DNA of 64,000 nucleotides from Oricola indica (GCF_019966595.1 NZ_JAINFJ010000002.1:207330-271329); one strand, 5' to 3'. Positions 47,567 through 57,123 are shown, counted from the stretch's first letter. Made by a program: numbers and translations. Notes: generated from the sequence alone by a model not told the origin.

Positions 47567-48247
47567 TCAGCCGCGCACCAGCATCTGCACCGTGATGGTG
47601 CGCTGCCATCGAAATCCGAGCGTTTCGTATAGCCTGATCGCCGACGCATTGGTCTCGTAAGCGTGCAGAAACGGGGTTTCGCCGTCGCGCAGGATGCGGG
47701 TCGCAACGATGCGCGACAGGAGACCCGCATAGCCACGCCCGCGAAAATCGGGATGCGTGCAGACGCCGCTGATTTCGCGATAGCCTTCCACATGCAGCCT
47801 TTCGCCTGCCATCGCGGCAAGCCGGCCATCGACACGAATGCCGACGAAGCGGCCGAGCCGGTACGTGTCGAGCAGGAAGGGGCCGGGCCGGGTCAGTGTC
47901 GCCAAAGCCAGCATTTCCTCCGCGTCGGCATCGCCGAGCGGGACGATCTCGTCGGCCGGATCGGCGGGAACGAGATCTTCCGCGTGCATCTGGACGATAT
48001 TGGCCTCGGTCGCGATTTTCAGGCCGGGCGGGATTTCGCCGCCGCCCTTTCGGGCCAGGAGAATGCCGCCGCCTTCGGGCACGAGGGCGACGAGAGCACG
48101 CAGGCATTCCTCGCTATCGTCGCGCGACGCGGCGAAGGGCGAGACATTGGGCGGAAAGCGCATCGCGTCGGGTCCACCCTCGGCCCAATGTGCCTGTTTA
48201 GAGGTCAAAGCGGCCCAGACCGGCCGGTCGAGAACATGATCAGCCAT
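47567..48247 (-). CDS. GNAT family N-acetyltransferase
   Basis: A 226-residue acetyltransferase. The acetyl-CoA-binding motif A (GVCTHPDFRGRGYAGLLSRIV) spans residues about 158-178. The C-terminal NASAIRLYETLGFRWQRTI is typical of the FR47-like group. The substrate is unknown. The start overlaps the end of the MarR gene by eight bases, so it is translationally coupled and probably controlled by that repressor. Confidence 0.82.
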   Translation of the reverse strand: MADHVLDRPVWAALTSKQAHWAEGGPDAMRFPPNVSPFAASRDDSEECLRALVALVPEGGGILLARKGGGEIPPGLKIATEANIVQMHAEDLVPADPADEIVPLGDADAEEMLALATLTRPGPFLLDTYRLGRFVGIRVDGRLAAMAGERLHVEGYREISGVCTHPDFRGRGYAGLLSRIVATRILRDGETPFLHAYETNASAIRLYETLGFRWQRTITVQMLVRG

Positions 48248-48740
48248 CGTCGCGCTCCTGCATCTTGCGCGCGACGCGCCGGTCCAGCGGCAGGCTGTCG
48301 AGTTCCTCCTCGATCCGGTCGAGTTGCTGCAGGATCGGACCGTCGAGGGAGGCGCACATCTCGCGAACCGCCGCCTCGACATGGGGCCACAGGTCACGCA
48401 TGCAGCGTTCGACGACGGATGCTCCCGTGTCGGTGAGCATGACCGGTTTGCGGCGCTGGTCTTCGCCCGCGGGCGCAGGCTTCACCATGCCATCGGCGGT
48501 GAGCTGGCGAAGGCTGCGCGTGACGCCGGGCTGGGATACGCCAAGCGCCGTGGCCAGCTCACCCACGGTCAGCGCGCCTTCGCCGTGAAGCGTCTGGAGA
48601 AGCGGCCAGATGCCGGGCGGCTGCTCGATCCCCTCGCTTGCGAGGAAGCGGGCGGTTTCGGCCTGCATGCGCTCGCCGACACGTTTCAGCCGGCTGCCGA
48701 GCGGGAGATATCCCAACTCCTTCGTGAAATCCCTGACCAT
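48240..48740 (-). CDS. MarR family transcriptional regulator
   Basis: A 166-residue winged-helix regulator (LTVGELATALGVSQPGVTRSLRQLTADGMV near residues 60-90, cited for its recognition helix). The ATG at 48740 has GAGG six bases ahead. A GTG 12 bases upstream is also in frame but lacks a ribosome site. A perfect palindrome sits 16 bases upstream, so it should repress itself and the downstream acetyltransferase gene, with a ligand relieving repression. Confidence 0.88.
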   Translation of the reverse strand: MVRDFTKELGYLPLGSRLKRVGERMQAETARFLASEGIEQPPGIWPLLQTLHGEGALTVGELATALGVSQPGVTRSLRQLTADGMVKPAPAGEDQRRKPVMLTDTGASVVERCMRDLWPHVEAAVREMCASLDGPILQQLDRIEEELDSLPLDRRVARKMQERDDG

Positions 48741-48755
48741 GATCAACCTCACCCA

Positions 48756-48779
48756 ATAACACGTTATATAACGTGTTAT
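48756..48779. promoter_or_regulatory. 24-base perfect palindrome, candidate MarR operator
   Basis: The arms ATAACACGTTAT and ATAACGTGTTAT are exact complements, AT-rich, and end 15 bases before the MarR start codon. Size and place are typical of an autoregulatory MarR site. Confidence 0.75.
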
Positions 48780-48832
48780 GTTAATATGGATTCGTCAAGC
48801 GGAAATCGGGATTCCAATCGGAAACATCGAAA

Positions 48833-49690
48833 TCAGGCGGCCATGTCGAGGCGGTAGCGTGCGGGCGTCGTGCCGGTCAGTTGCTTGAAGGCTTTCGAGA
48901 AATGCGGCTGGTCGGCGAAGCCGGTGGCAAACGCGGCCTCGGCGGGCGCGAGGCCCGTCTCGAGCAGATGGCGCGCCTTCCGGATGCGGAACTGGCGAAG
49001 CCATGCATGCGGCGGCAGGCCTGTCGCCTTGCGGAAGGACCGGATCATGTGGCGCGGCGTGACGCCGGCGATGCGGGCGAGATCGTCGATCGTGACGCGC
49101 TCGCCGTAATGGGCTTCAAGGTGCCCAAGCGCGCGCGCCGCCGCGGCGGAACACGCCCGCTCCTCACGCCCCGGCCCGCGACTGGCGTGGCGGCCGAGAC
49201 GGAACAGGCCTTCGAGCAGGTGCTCCTGCCCGGCGAGCGGATCGACGCCCGGCGCGGACGCCCGCAGCAGCAATTGCCAGCATTCCGGATCGGTCACGAC
49301 GCCGGAGACGAACCATGCGTCGCTTCCGAGCCCCGCTTTTTCGAGGAAGGATTGCGGCGCATAGATCCCCGTATAGACCAGCCGGTCCTCGCCGAAGCGG
49401 CCGCCGGTGTGGACATCGCCGGGATTGATGACCGTGATGCCGCCGGGCTCGACCGTGTGGGTTCTGCCCTCGCGCATGAAGCGCATCACGCCGAAGCGCA
49501 TGATACCGAGCATGAGGCCGTCATGGGTATGCGGGGCGAAATGGTGATCGTGAAACGACGCATCCATCAGGTCGACGGCGGAGAAGCCGGGCATGCGGCG
49601 GAACCGCGCCCGGTCACGCGGCGACTCGAAGACGGGTTCGGTCGATAGCGCCTGCATGTCCGTTTCCACCACCATGTCACTTTTCGACAA
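48833..49690 (-). CDS. AraC family transcriptional regulator
   Basis: A 285-residue regulator. The N-terminal cupin-like AraC binding domain (HHFAPHTHDGLMLGIMRFG, then INPGDVHTG) is followed by a double helix-turn-helix (about 185-280: ITIDDLARIAGVTPRHMIRSFRK-like, ending FATGFADQPHFSKAFKQLTG). It is divergent from a LysE exporter gene 56 bases away and probably activates it in response to an amino acid or analogue. Confidence 0.87.
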   Translation of the reverse strand: MSKSDMVVETDMQALSTEPVFESPRDRARFRRMPGFSAVDLMDASFHDHHFAPHTHDGLMLGIMRFGVMRFMREGRTHTVEPGGITVINPGDVHTGGRFGEDRLVYTGIYAPQSFLEKAGLGSDAWFVSGVVTDPECWQLLLRASAPGVDPLAGQEHLLEGLFRLGRHASRGPGREERACSAAAARALGHLEAHYGERVTIDDLARIAGVTPRHMIRSFRKATGLPPHAWLRQFRIRKARHLLETGLAPAEAAFATGFADQPHFSKAFKQLTGTTPARYRLDMAA

Positions 49691-49746
49691 GACCGGACCG
49701 CCTCGCGGCGGCAGGATCGCGGCCCGATGAAAACGGAAAGCCCGCG

Positions 49747-50358
49747 ATGACCGGTTTCGACCTTCTCGTGTCCTATGTCACCTTCTGCGCGATCATGGCA
49801 GGAACGCCCGGCCCGAACAACATGATGATGTTGGCGTCGGGCGTGCGGCACGGCACGCGACGCTCGCTGCCGCTCTCCGCCGGCGTGGCCGTCGGCATGG
49901 CGGTGCTGTTCGGCGCGACCGGTTCCGGCCTCGGCGCGGCGTTCTCCGCGCTGCCCCTGCTGGCGCTCGGGCTGCGCTTCGTGGCGGCGGCTTTCCTGTT
50001 GTGGCTGGCCTGGAAGATCGCGACCGCCGGCCCGCTCAGGCGCAATGACGACGATCTCGAAATTCTCGGCTTCGGCACGGGCGTCGCCTTCCAGTGGATC
50101 AATCCGAAGGCCTGGGCGGCGGCGATGAGCGCGGCGGCGACCTACCTGCCGGAGGGGGCCGGTTTCGGCACGGTTGGCGCGGGCGCTGCGATCATGGGGC
50201 TGGTGGCGCTTTGCGCGACGACGCTTTGGGTCGTCTTCGGGACATGGCTCAGCCGGTTCCTGCACGAACCGCGGCGCGCGCATGTCTTCAATGTCGCGAT
50301 GGCCGCCCTGCTGCTCGTCTCGACGCTGCCGATCCTGTTTGGAAAGCTGGCGATCTGA
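49747..50358 (+). CDS. LysE/RhtB family amino acid exporter
   Basis: A 203-residue inner-membrane protein with about six helices and the family signature GTPGPNNMMMLASG near residue 20, plus FQWINPKAWAAA near 115. Members export amino acids or derivatives using the proton gradient. The divergent AraC gene is the likely regulator. It converges on the MerR gene with a seven-base gap. Confidence 0.87.
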   Translation: MTGFDLLVSYVTFCAIMAGTPGPNNMMMLASGVRHGTRRSLPLSAGVAVGMAVLFGATGSGLGAAFSALPLLALGLRFVAAAFLLWLAWKIATAGPLRRNDDDLEILGFGTGVAFQWINPKAWAAAMSAAATYLPEGAGFGTVGAGAAIMGLVALCATTLWVVFGTWLSRFLHEPRRAHVFNVAMAALLLVSTLPILFGKLAI

Positions 50359-50365
50359 TCGACGC

Positions 50366-50779
50366 TCAGTGCTCGGTCTCGCAGCGGCCGTGATCGGCGA
50401 GAACCTGCATGATATTGCAGTCGCCGGCCTGATCGGCATGGCAGTTCGCCTCGACGCGGGTCAGTTCCTTCTCAAGCCGTTTCAGCCGGGCGATGCGTTC
50501 GCGGATCGCGGCGAGATGCGATGTGGCGATGCGGTGCGCCTCGTCATGAGGCATGGCGGGGTTCTCGCTCAGGCGGACCAGTTCGCGGATCGCCTCCAGC
50601 GACAGGCCGAGATCGCGGGCATGGCGAATGAAGGTCAGCCTGTCGAGCGCCGCGTGCGTGTAGCGCCGCTGGTTGCCGGCGGAACGCTCCGGCGCGTCGA
50701 TCAGGTTCATCTGCTCGTAATAGCGGATGGTCGGCACCTTGACGCCGGACCGGCGCGACATCTCACCGATGGAGAGCAT
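50366..50779 (-). CDS. MerR family transcriptional regulator with C-terminal Cys motif
   Basis: A 137-residue regulator. The MerR helix-turn-helix occupies residues 1-70 (IGEMSRRSGVKVPTIRYYEQ, with RRYTHAALDRL). A dimer helix and a Cys-rich tail follow (NCHADQAGDCNIM, then GRC), like metal- or redox-sensing members such as ZntR. The ATG at 50779 has AAAGGA eight bases ahead; ATG 50788 is possible but lacks space for a ribosome site. No metal exporter is adjacent. Confidence 0.82.
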   Translation of the reverse strand: MLSIGEMSRRSGVKVPTIRYYEQMNLIDAPERSAGNQRRYTHAALDRLTFIRHARDLGLSLEAIRELVRLSENPAMPHDEAHRIATSHLAAIRERIARLKRLEKELTRVEANCHADQAGDCNIMQVLADHGRCETEH

Positions 50780-50801
50780 GAGCGTCATCCTTTCTCAAAA
50801 G

Positions 50802-50816
50802 CTTCAGTCTCTGGAG
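50802..50816. promoter_or_regulatory. Dyad upstream of the merR gene
   Basis: CTTCAG-TCT-CTGGAG is an inverted repeat with one mismatch, 22 bases before the merR start. The 3-base centre and CT-rich arms resemble MerR-type operators. The rest of the stretch to 51168 holds no gene I can support. Confidence 0.4.
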
Positions 50817-51168
50817 ATATCTTGTCGGCGACGTCAGATTCAAGCCGCGGAAATCCGAACATTTCGTTGCCTCCGCACATGCCCGGTAACCGAATGCCGA
50901 CCCTTGCCGCACCCGCATGAACCCAGCCGCCTGTCGCCGCGCGGGCAAGGTCAACGACGTCCGTCAGCACGGTGCACACCTGTTTCAAAACGGGACGCTG
51001 GCCTGAAAAGACACGCCGAGTCCCGCGATATTACAGCGCGTCGGAACACAACTTGACCGTTAACCACATCGCTTAAGCACACCTTATAAAAATAGCCGTA
51101 AGAGAACATGCATCGGAGCCAAAACGCGCCAATATCGAAGCGCGCTTCCAGAACAGGGAATCCAAGGC

Positions 51169-51420
51169 ATGAACTCCACCATTCGCGACCTCCTGACCAA
51201 ACATGGCCGCCTGCCGGTCTCCGTCGACACGATTGCCGACGACGCGGACCTTTACGAAGCAGGCCTTTCCTCTTTCGCTTCCGTCCAGCTGATGCTGGGC
51301 CTGGAAGAGGCCTTCGATATCGAGTTTCCGGAAACCCTCCTGAACCGCAAATCCTTCTCGTCGATCAACGCGATCGCCGCGTCCGTCAGCCAGATCACTG
51401 AAACGCAGCAGGTGGCCTAA
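51169..51420 (+). CDS. Acyl carrier protein-like carrier
   Basis: An 83-residue acidic four-helix carrier. The phosphopantetheine site is in DLYEAGLSSFASVQLM (Ser near 36-37), where the usual DSL is replaced by LSS. It should carry an amino acid or acyl group as a thioester. Its TAA is followed at once by the ATG of the dehydrogenase gene. The amino acid:carrier-protein ligase comes after, so this is most likely that ligase's carrier rather than the fatty-acid ACP. Confidence 0.88.
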   Translation: MNSTIRDLLTKHGRLPVSVDTIADDADLYEAGLSSFASVQLMLGLEEAFDIEFPETLLNRKSFSSINAIAASVSQITETQQVA

Positions 51421-52602
51421 ATGAACGTCGCCAGCCCGATTACGGCTCTCTCGCTTGCAGAACGCGCCCAAAGGGCTGCGAAGGTTGCGGCGGAATTCGC
51501 CGATACAGTCGACCGGGAAGCCCGCTTCCCGAAAGAAGGCATGGATGCCGTCAAGGCCGAACGGCTGATGGGTATCCAGATCCCCGTCCAGCATGGCGGC
51601 GAAGGCGCGACGATGAGCGAAGTCGCCGAGGTCTGCTCGATCCTCGGCAAGGCTTGCGCGGCGACGGCCATGACCTACGCCATGCACCAGATCCAGATCG
51701 CCAGCCTGTCGGATCATGCACCGGACAGCGCCTGGCACGAGGCGTTCCTGAAACGCATCTGTGACGAGCAATTGCTGATCGGATCGGCGACCAGCGAGGC
51801 CGGCATCGGCGGCAATCTGCGCAATTCCGTCTGCGCCGTGGACGTCGAGGGCGACATCGTCCGGCTCGAAAAGAACGCCACCGTCATTTCCTATGGCGCC
51901 GATGCGGACGCCATCATGGTGACCTCGCGCCGTCACAAGGATTCGCCGCCGAGCGACCAGGTCGCGACGCTGTTCACGAAGGACCAGTACACGCTTGAGC
52001 ACACGGCGGAGTGGGACACGCTCGGCATGCGCGGCACCTGCTCGGACGGCTACATCTTCCGCGGCGAAGCGCCGGCGGAACAGATCCTGCCCAAGCCCTT
52101 CGCGGAAATCGCGGCGCAATCCATGCTCGCGGTATCGCATCTTCTTTGGGGCGCGCTGTGGTTCGGCATCGCCGCCGACGCGGTGAACCGGGCACAGTCC
52201 TACGTGCGCGCTGCCGCACGCCGGTCTCCGGGCCAGACGCCTCCCGGCGCGCTGCGCCTCGCCGAGGCATCCAGCATGCTGCAGCAGGTGAAATCGAATG
52301 TCGTCGCCGGGCTGAAGCAGTTCGAAGCCGGCAAGGGCGATCCCGATGCGCTTTCGGCGATGGGCTTCGCGGTCGCGATGAACAACATCAAGATCGGCAC
52401 GTCCCAGACCATTCTCGACATCATCAACCAGTGCATGCTGATCTGCGGCATCCAGGGCTACAAGAACGGAACGCCCTACAGTCTCGGCCGGCACCTGCGC
52501 GACGCGCATTCGGCGCAGTTGATGATTTCCAACGACCGCATTCTCGGCAATACGTCGACGATGCTTCTCGTCGGCAAACAAGAAACCAGCCTTCTGAGGT
52601 AA
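51421..52602 (+). CDS. Acyl-CoA dehydrogenase family protein
   Basis: A 393-residue FAD enzyme of the ACAD fold. It has an N-terminal helical domain, a central beta domain (LLIGSATSEAGIGGNLRNS near 118, WDTLGMRGTCSDG near 200) and a C-terminal helical domain. The family's usual catalytic Glu could not be assigned with confidence by eye. It starts directly after the carrier gene stop. Relatives oxidise carrier-bound aminoacyl groups such as prolyl-S-carrier. The neighbouring amino acid ligase makes a similar role plausible here; that is inference. Confidence 0.83.
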   Translation: MNVASPITALSLAERAQRAAKVAAEFADTVDREARFPKEGMDAVKAERLMGIQIPVQHGGEGATMSEVAEVCSILGKACAATAMTYAMHQIQIASLSDHAPDSAWHEAFLKRICDEQLLIGSATSEAGIGGNLRNSVCAVDVEGDIVRLEKNATVISYGADADAIMVTSRRHKDSPPSDQVATLFTKDQYTLEHTAEWDTLGMRGTCSDGYIFRGEAPAEQILPKPFAEIAAQSMLAVSHLLWGALWFGIAADAVNRAQSYVRAAARRSPGQTPPGALRLAEASSMLQQVKSNVVAGLKQFEAGKGDPDALSAMGFAVAMNNIKIGTSQTILDIINQCMLICGIQGYKNGTPYSLGRHLRDAHSAQLMISNDRILGNTSTMLLVGKQETSLLR

Positions 52603-52605
52603 GCC

Positions 52606-53514
52606 ATGGACAAGCAAGTCTCCTTTCTCGACCAGCTTTTCGATCAGGGCATCCTGCATGACAGCGGTGTCGATGGCCTCTATGCGCGCAGCGACCTCTT
52701 CGAGGAGGTCATCACCCGCTTCGAGGCATTGGCGAAGTCCTTCGGCAAGGACGAAACCAGCGAAGCGATGGTGTTTCCGCCGGGCATGCCGATCAAGGAT
52801 TTCGAGACCAGCGGCTACATGAAGAACTTCCCGCATCTGGCGGGGACGGTTCACGCCTTTTGCGGCAATGATCACGACCATGCAGGGCTGCTGCAGTGTC
52901 TCGAAGTCGGCGAAGACTGGTCGGAGAACCAGAAGCCGACCGACGTGGCGCTGACCCCGGCTGCCTGCTATCCGCTCTACCCGATCCTCGCGCGGCGCGG
53001 CGCGCTGCCGGCGGAAGGCGCCTATGTGGCGCTGCAATCCTATTGCTTCCGCCACGAGCCCTCGCGCGATCCGGCCCGCATGCAGATGTTCCGCCAGCGC
53101 GAATTCGTGCGCGCCGGTTCCGCCGACCAGGCGATCGCGTTCCGCGAGACCTGGAAACAGCGCGGCCAGGACATCATGAAGCTGCTGGAACTGCCCTGCA
53201 CGGTGGATGTCGCGAACGATCCGTTCTTCGGACGGGCCGGCAAGATGATGGGGTCCAGCCAGCGCGAACAGGAACTGAAATTCGAGCTGCTCGTGCCGGT
53301 CAATTCGGCCGCGAACCCGACCGCCTGCATGAGCTTCAACTACCACATGGACAATTTCGGCAAGGCCTGGGACATCCGCCAGCAGGACGGCTCGCACGCC
53401 CATACGGCATGCGTCGGCTTCGGGCTGGAACGCATCGCCCTGGCGCTTTTCCGCCATCACGGCATGGATGTGGAAAGCTGGCCGGCAGGTGTCCGCAAGG
53501 CGCTCTGGGGCTGA
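52606..53514 (+). CDS. Amino acid:[carrier protein] ligase (class II aaRS-like)
   Basis: A 302-residue relative of atypical seryl-tRNA synthetases that lacks the tRNA-binding arm. It has class II motif 2 (CFRHEPS, 147-153) and motif 3 (GFGLERIAL, 271-279). A Cys-Glu-Cys set (C121, E166, C269) fits the zinc site known in this family. Characterised homologues from Bradyrhizobium and Agrobacterium activate glycine or alanine with ATP and load it on a small carrier protein, not on tRNA. The carrier encoded two genes upstream is the evident partner. The gene is three bases after the dehydrogenase gene. Confidence 0.92.
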   Translation: MDKQVSFLDQLFDQGILHDSGVDGLYARSDLFEEVITRFEALAKSFGKDETSEAMVFPPGMPIKDFETSGYMKNFPHLAGTVHAFCGNDHDHAGLLQCLEVGEDWSENQKPTDVALTPAACYPLYPILARRGALPAEGAYVALQSYCFRHEPSRDPARMQMFRQREFVRAGSADQAIAFRETWKQRGQDIMKLLELPCTVDVANDPFFGRAGKMMGSSQREQELKFELLVPVNSAANPTACMSFNYHMDNFGKAWDIRQQDGSHAHTACVGFGLERIALALFRHHGMDVESWPAGVRKALWG

Positions 53515-53527
53515 CATCTTGGCATCG

Positions 53528-54532
53528 ATGACCGACCTTCCGGCGATCTTCCCGGCGCTCGACCCGACCGACTACGCGCGGCATGCGCTGCATGCGGGGA
53601 CGCGCGACTGGCCGGAGACGAACTGTTATCTCGACGTCTGGATCGAGGTGCTGCCGGCGCTCGGCCTGCCGCCGGAAGCCTGCCTTTCCTATGCGGTCAC
53701 GCAGGATTTCGAAGGCGACCAGTTCACCTTCTTCAAGGTGCCGCTGGAAGACCTCGAACGCCTTTACGGCCTGCGGGTCACCGAACTGGCGATCTACGAC
53801 CGGGTCGAAAACCATGTCGTCGAACAGATCGGACGCGGCCGGCTGTCGCTGGTGGAGGTGGACAGCTTCTACCTGCCCGACACGCAGGGCACGTCCTATC
53901 GCAAGGAACACGGCAAGACGACGATCGCGCCGAACCGGATCGACCTCGAAGGCCGGTGCATGGATTACTTCCACGGGCTGGGTCTGCATCGGCTCGAAGG
54001 CGAGGACTTCGAGGGCGTTTTCCACCTGAACGCCGCAGAGGGCGCCCTGCCCTTCCTGCCCTACACGGAATTCGTGAAGTTCCCCGACGCGTTGCCGTCG
54101 CGCGACGAGATTGTCGCGAATGCCGAAGGGTTGCTGCGTCTGCACCTTGGCCGCCGGCCGGCGAAAAATCCGGTGCGGGCCTTTGCCGAGGTGTTTCCCG
54201 GCCAGGTCGAGGCGATCGCGGAGCGCGATTTCGGCTTCTTCCATCTCTACGCCTTCAACACGCTGCGGCAACTCGGCGCGAATTTCGAGCTGTTCTCCAG
54301 CCATCTGGACTGGCTTGCCGAAAACGGCGTGACCGGCATCGGGGCGAGCGCCGACGAGGCGCGCAAGATCTCCTCGACCTGCAAGATCGTCCAGTTCCAG
54401 CTCGCGCGCGCAGTGATGCGCAAGAATTTCGACAAGCTGGCACCGGCGCTGATCCCGGCGATCGACGCCTGGGACGCAATGACGGAAAGCCTCGACACCA
54501 TCGTCGGCAAGGCCACATCCAGGGCCGCCTGA
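53528..54532 (+). CDS. DUF1839 family protein
   Basis: A 334-residue soluble protein matching DUF1839, which recurs beside amino acid:carrier-protein ligases. Conserved-looking stretches are ETNCYLDVWIEVLPALGL near 33, ITVDSFYLPDT-like (EVDSFYLPDTQG) near 117 and the helical C-terminal part. It may accept the aminoacyl group from the carrier, but no catalytic motif is recognisable. It starts 13 bases after the ligase stop; the ATG at 53528 is preceded by no clear ribosome site, so coupling is likely. Confidence 0.75.
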   Translation: MTDLPAIFPALDPTDYARHALHAGTRDWPETNCYLDVWIEVLPALGLPPEACLSYAVTQDFEGDQFTFFKVPLEDLERLYGLRVTELAIYDRVENHVVEQIGRGRLSLVEVDSFYLPDTQGTSYRKEHGKTTIAPNRIDLEGRCMDYFHGLGLHRLEGEDFEGVFHLNAAEGALPFLPYTEFVKFPDALPSRDEIVANAEGLLRLHLGRRPAKNPVRAFAEVFPGQVEAIAERDFGFFHLYAFNTLRQLGANFELFSSHLDWLAENGVTGIGASADEARKISSTCKIVQFQLARAVMRKNFDKLAPALIPAIDAWDAMTESLDTIVGKATSRAA

Positions 54533-54559
54533 CCGATCAACATTCCCGCGGGACGCGCC

Positions 54560-57043
54560 ATGAAACGCCGCATCATGTCATCCGACGGCCATGCATCACG
54601 GATCGAATCCGGCTGGTGGATGGCGCTGAGCGAGGCGGGCGCGGTCGCCGAACCTTCCGATCTGGGCGCTCTCAAGGACTGGATACAAGCCAAGGTTCCC
54701 GGAACGGCGGCCGGCGCGCTTGCCGCCGCCGGGCAGTTCAACGCCGAGGATCCGACACCGCTGCACGACAAGGATGCGTGGTTCATCGCCGGCATTCGCG
54801 AAGACGAACCGGGCGAACGCCTGCTCGTCTTCGAAGGACTCGCGACCATTGCGGAGGTCTGGTGGAACGGCGAAAAGATCCTCGACAGCGACAGCATGTT
54901 CCTCGGCCATGACGTACGGGTGACCGCGCGCGAGGACAATGCGCTGGCGATCTGCTTTCGGGCGCTCGAGCCGCACCTCGCGGCGAAAGGCCCGCGCGCG
55001 CGCTGGCGTCCGCAACTGGCGGTGTCGCAGGGGCTACGGCTGGTGCGCACGACGCTGCTCGGCCACATGCCCGGCTGGTGTCCCGAGGTTCACGCCGTCG
55101 GGCCGTGGCGGCCTGTCTCGCTTTTGAAACCCGACGCGCCGAGCGTCCGCATCGACACGATGACCGCGACGCTGGAAGACGACGGGACCGGCGTTCTGTC
55201 GCTGGCCTTCTCGCTCGACAACACGCCGGGCGTTCCCGTCATCCGCTGCGCCGGTGAAAGCGCTGAAGCGACGCGCGCGGATGATGGAAGCTGGCGCGCG
55301 CAACTGCGGATCGCCGATGTCGCGGCATGGTGGCCGCACACCCATGGCGACCCGGCGCTGCATGCCATTTACGTCGATGCCGGCGGCGACAGTTTCAGCC
55401 TCGGCAAGACCGGTTTCCGCCGTATCGAAGTCGAACGCGGCGCGGACGGCAAGGGATTCGCGCTGACCGTGAACGGAACGCCCGTCTTCTGCCGGGGCGC
55501 GGTGTGGACCAACGCGAATATCGTCAATTTGCCGGGCGACGCCGAGAGCTATCGCCCGTGGCTCGACCTTGCCGCCGAGGCGGGCATGAACATGCTGCGC
55601 GTCGGTGGAACGATGGTCTATGAGAGCCCGGATTTCTTCGCCTTGTGCGACGAACTCGGCCTGATGGTCTGGCAGGACTTCCAGTTCGCCAATTACGATT
55701 ATCCGGTCGGCGACGACGCCTTTGCCGGGGCGGTGCGCGAAGAAGCGCGGCATTCCCTCGGTGCAACGATGGGAAGCCCGTCGCTCGCCGTTCTGTGCGG
55801 CGGAAGCGAGATCTACCAGCAGGGCGCGATGCTCGGCCTGCCAGAAAGCAAATGGCGCGGGCCGCTGACCGAGGAAATCCTGCCGGAAATCTGCGCCGAA
55901 CTGCGCCCCGACGCGGTCTATGCCGCCAACTCGCCGGACGGTGGCGCGCTGCCGTTCTCGCCCGATTCCGGCATCGCGCATTATTACGGCGTCGGCGCCT
56001 ATCGCCGCCCGCTGGACGATGCGCGGCGCGCCAATGTGCGGTTCGCAGGCGAGTGCCTCGCCTTCTCTCATGTGCCGCAGCAACGCACGCTCGATGCACA
56101 CCTGCCGGTGATGCCGTGCCACGACCCGCGCTGGAAGGCCCGAGTCCCGCGGGACCGCGGCGCGGGCTGGGATTTCGAGGATGTGCGCGACCACTATTTC
56201 AAGCTGATCTACGGCGTCGACCCGATCGAGGTGCGCTACGGCGACCCGGCGCGCTATCTCGACATGTCGCGGGCGGTGACCGGCGAGGTGATGGAAGCGG
56301 TCTACGCCGAATGGCGGCGCGCCGCCTCGCCCTGCCAGGGGGCGCTGGTCTTTACCTACCAGGACCTGCTGCCCGGCGCAGGCTGGGGCCTGGTCGATTC
56401 CACCGGCGAACCAAAGCCGGCATGGTACGCGCTCAAGCGCGCGTTCCGTCCGTTGCAGGTGGCCCTGACCGACGAGGGCACCAACGGCCTTGCGGTGCAT
56501 GTCGTCAACGAGACCGCGACGACGCGGGACGTGGAACTGACGATCGATTGCCTGCGCGACGGCGCGACACGGGTGGTCGGCGGCGAACGCACGCTGACGC
56601 TCGCGCCGCGCGAATCCCTCGAAATTCCGGCGACCGATCTGTTCGGAGCTTTCTTCGACACGACCAACGCCTATCGCTTCGGCCCGCCGGCCCACGACGT
56701 GACGGTTGCGCGGCTGCGCGAGCCGGATTCGCATGTCGTGCTCGCCGACGCGTTTCATTTCCCGGCGGGCTATCCCGCCGCCCGCGTGCCCCTGGCGATC
56801 GAGGCCAGCGCCGAACGCGACGAGCGGGGCAACTGGTGGCTGGCGCTTTCGACCGACCGTTTCGCGCAGTCGGTGCATGTGGACGACGCCAATTTCCGGC
56901 CCGCCGACGACTGGTTCCACCTTGCGCCGGGCGCGAACCGGCATGTCCGCCTGATCCGCAGGGTCGATGCCGCAGAAAGCGCCGTGCCGGCGGGAACGGT
57001 CACGGCGCTCAACGGGACGCGCGGTTTCGGGTTTGGGGGCTAG
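54560..57043 (+). CDS. GH2-type beta-mannosidase-like glycoside hydrolase
   Basis: An 827-residue protein with GH2 architecture: an N-terminal sugar-binding-like domain (about 40-190), an immunoglobulin-like domain (about 195-290), a TIM barrel (about 300-640) and a C-terminal beta region. The likely acid/base is E417 (CGGSEIYQQ) and the likely nucleophile E498 (FAGECLAF), both in variant contexts. No signal peptide is seen, so it acts in the cytoplasm. It may trim or remodel a glycoside of the product made by the carrier-protein module. It starts 27 bases after the DUF1839 gene. Confidence 0.78.
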   Translation: MKRRIMSSDGHASRIESGWWMALSEAGAVAEPSDLGALKDWIQAKVPGTAAGALAAAGQFNAEDPTPLHDKDAWFIAGIREDEPGERLLVFEGLATIAEVWWNGEKILDSDSMFLGHDVRVTAREDNALAICFRALEPHLAAKGPRARWRPQLAVSQGLRLVRTTLLGHMPGWCPEVHAVGPWRPVSLLKPDAPSVRIDTMTATLEDDGTGVLSLAFSLDNTPGVPVIRCAGESAEATRADDGSWRAQLRIADVAAWWPHTHGDPALHAIYVDAGGDSFSLGKTGFRRIEVERGADGKGFALTVNGTPVFCRGAVWTNANIVNLPGDAESYRPWLDLAAEAGMNMLRVGGTMVYESPDFFALCDELGLMVWQDFQFANYDYPVGDDAFAGAVREEARHSLGATMGSPSLAVLCGGSEIYQQGAMLGLPESKWRGPLTEEILPEICAELRPDAVYAANSPDGGALPFSPDSGIAHYYGVGAYRRPLDDARRANVRFAGECLAFSHVPQQRTLDAHLPVMPCHDPRWKARVPRDRGAGWDFEDVRDHYFKLIYGVDPIEVRYGDPARYLDMSRAVTGEVMEAVYAEWRRAASPCQGALVFTYQDLLPGAGWGLVDSTGEPKPAWYALKRAFRPLQVALTDEGTNGLAVHVVNETATTRDVELTIDCLRDGATRVVGGERTLTLAPRESLEIPATDLFGAFFDTTNAYRFGPPAHDVTVARLREPDSHVVLADAFHFPAGYPAARVPLAIEASAERDERGNWWLALSTDRFAQSVHVDDANFRPADDWFHLAPGANRHVRLIRRVDAAESAVPAGTVTALNGTRGFGFGG

Positions 57044-57123
57044 GCGCGGATGCTGGCGAACACACTCCTTCCAAGTTTTCAGGGGACCGGCGGCCCGAAC
57101 CCCGGTTTCAAAGGCGCGCGCCC

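Noticed and set aside
48781-48800. TTGACG as a -35 box of the marR promoter
   Set aside because: No convincing -10 box lies at 16-18 bases, so I do not call a promoter beyond the operator palindrome.
50785-50988. 67-codon minus-strand frame ending in an ATGA overlap with the merR gene
   Set aside because: The overlap is suggestive, but it uses a TTG start without a ribosome site, shows weaker codon bias and would cover the MerR-type dyad that probably belongs to the promoter.
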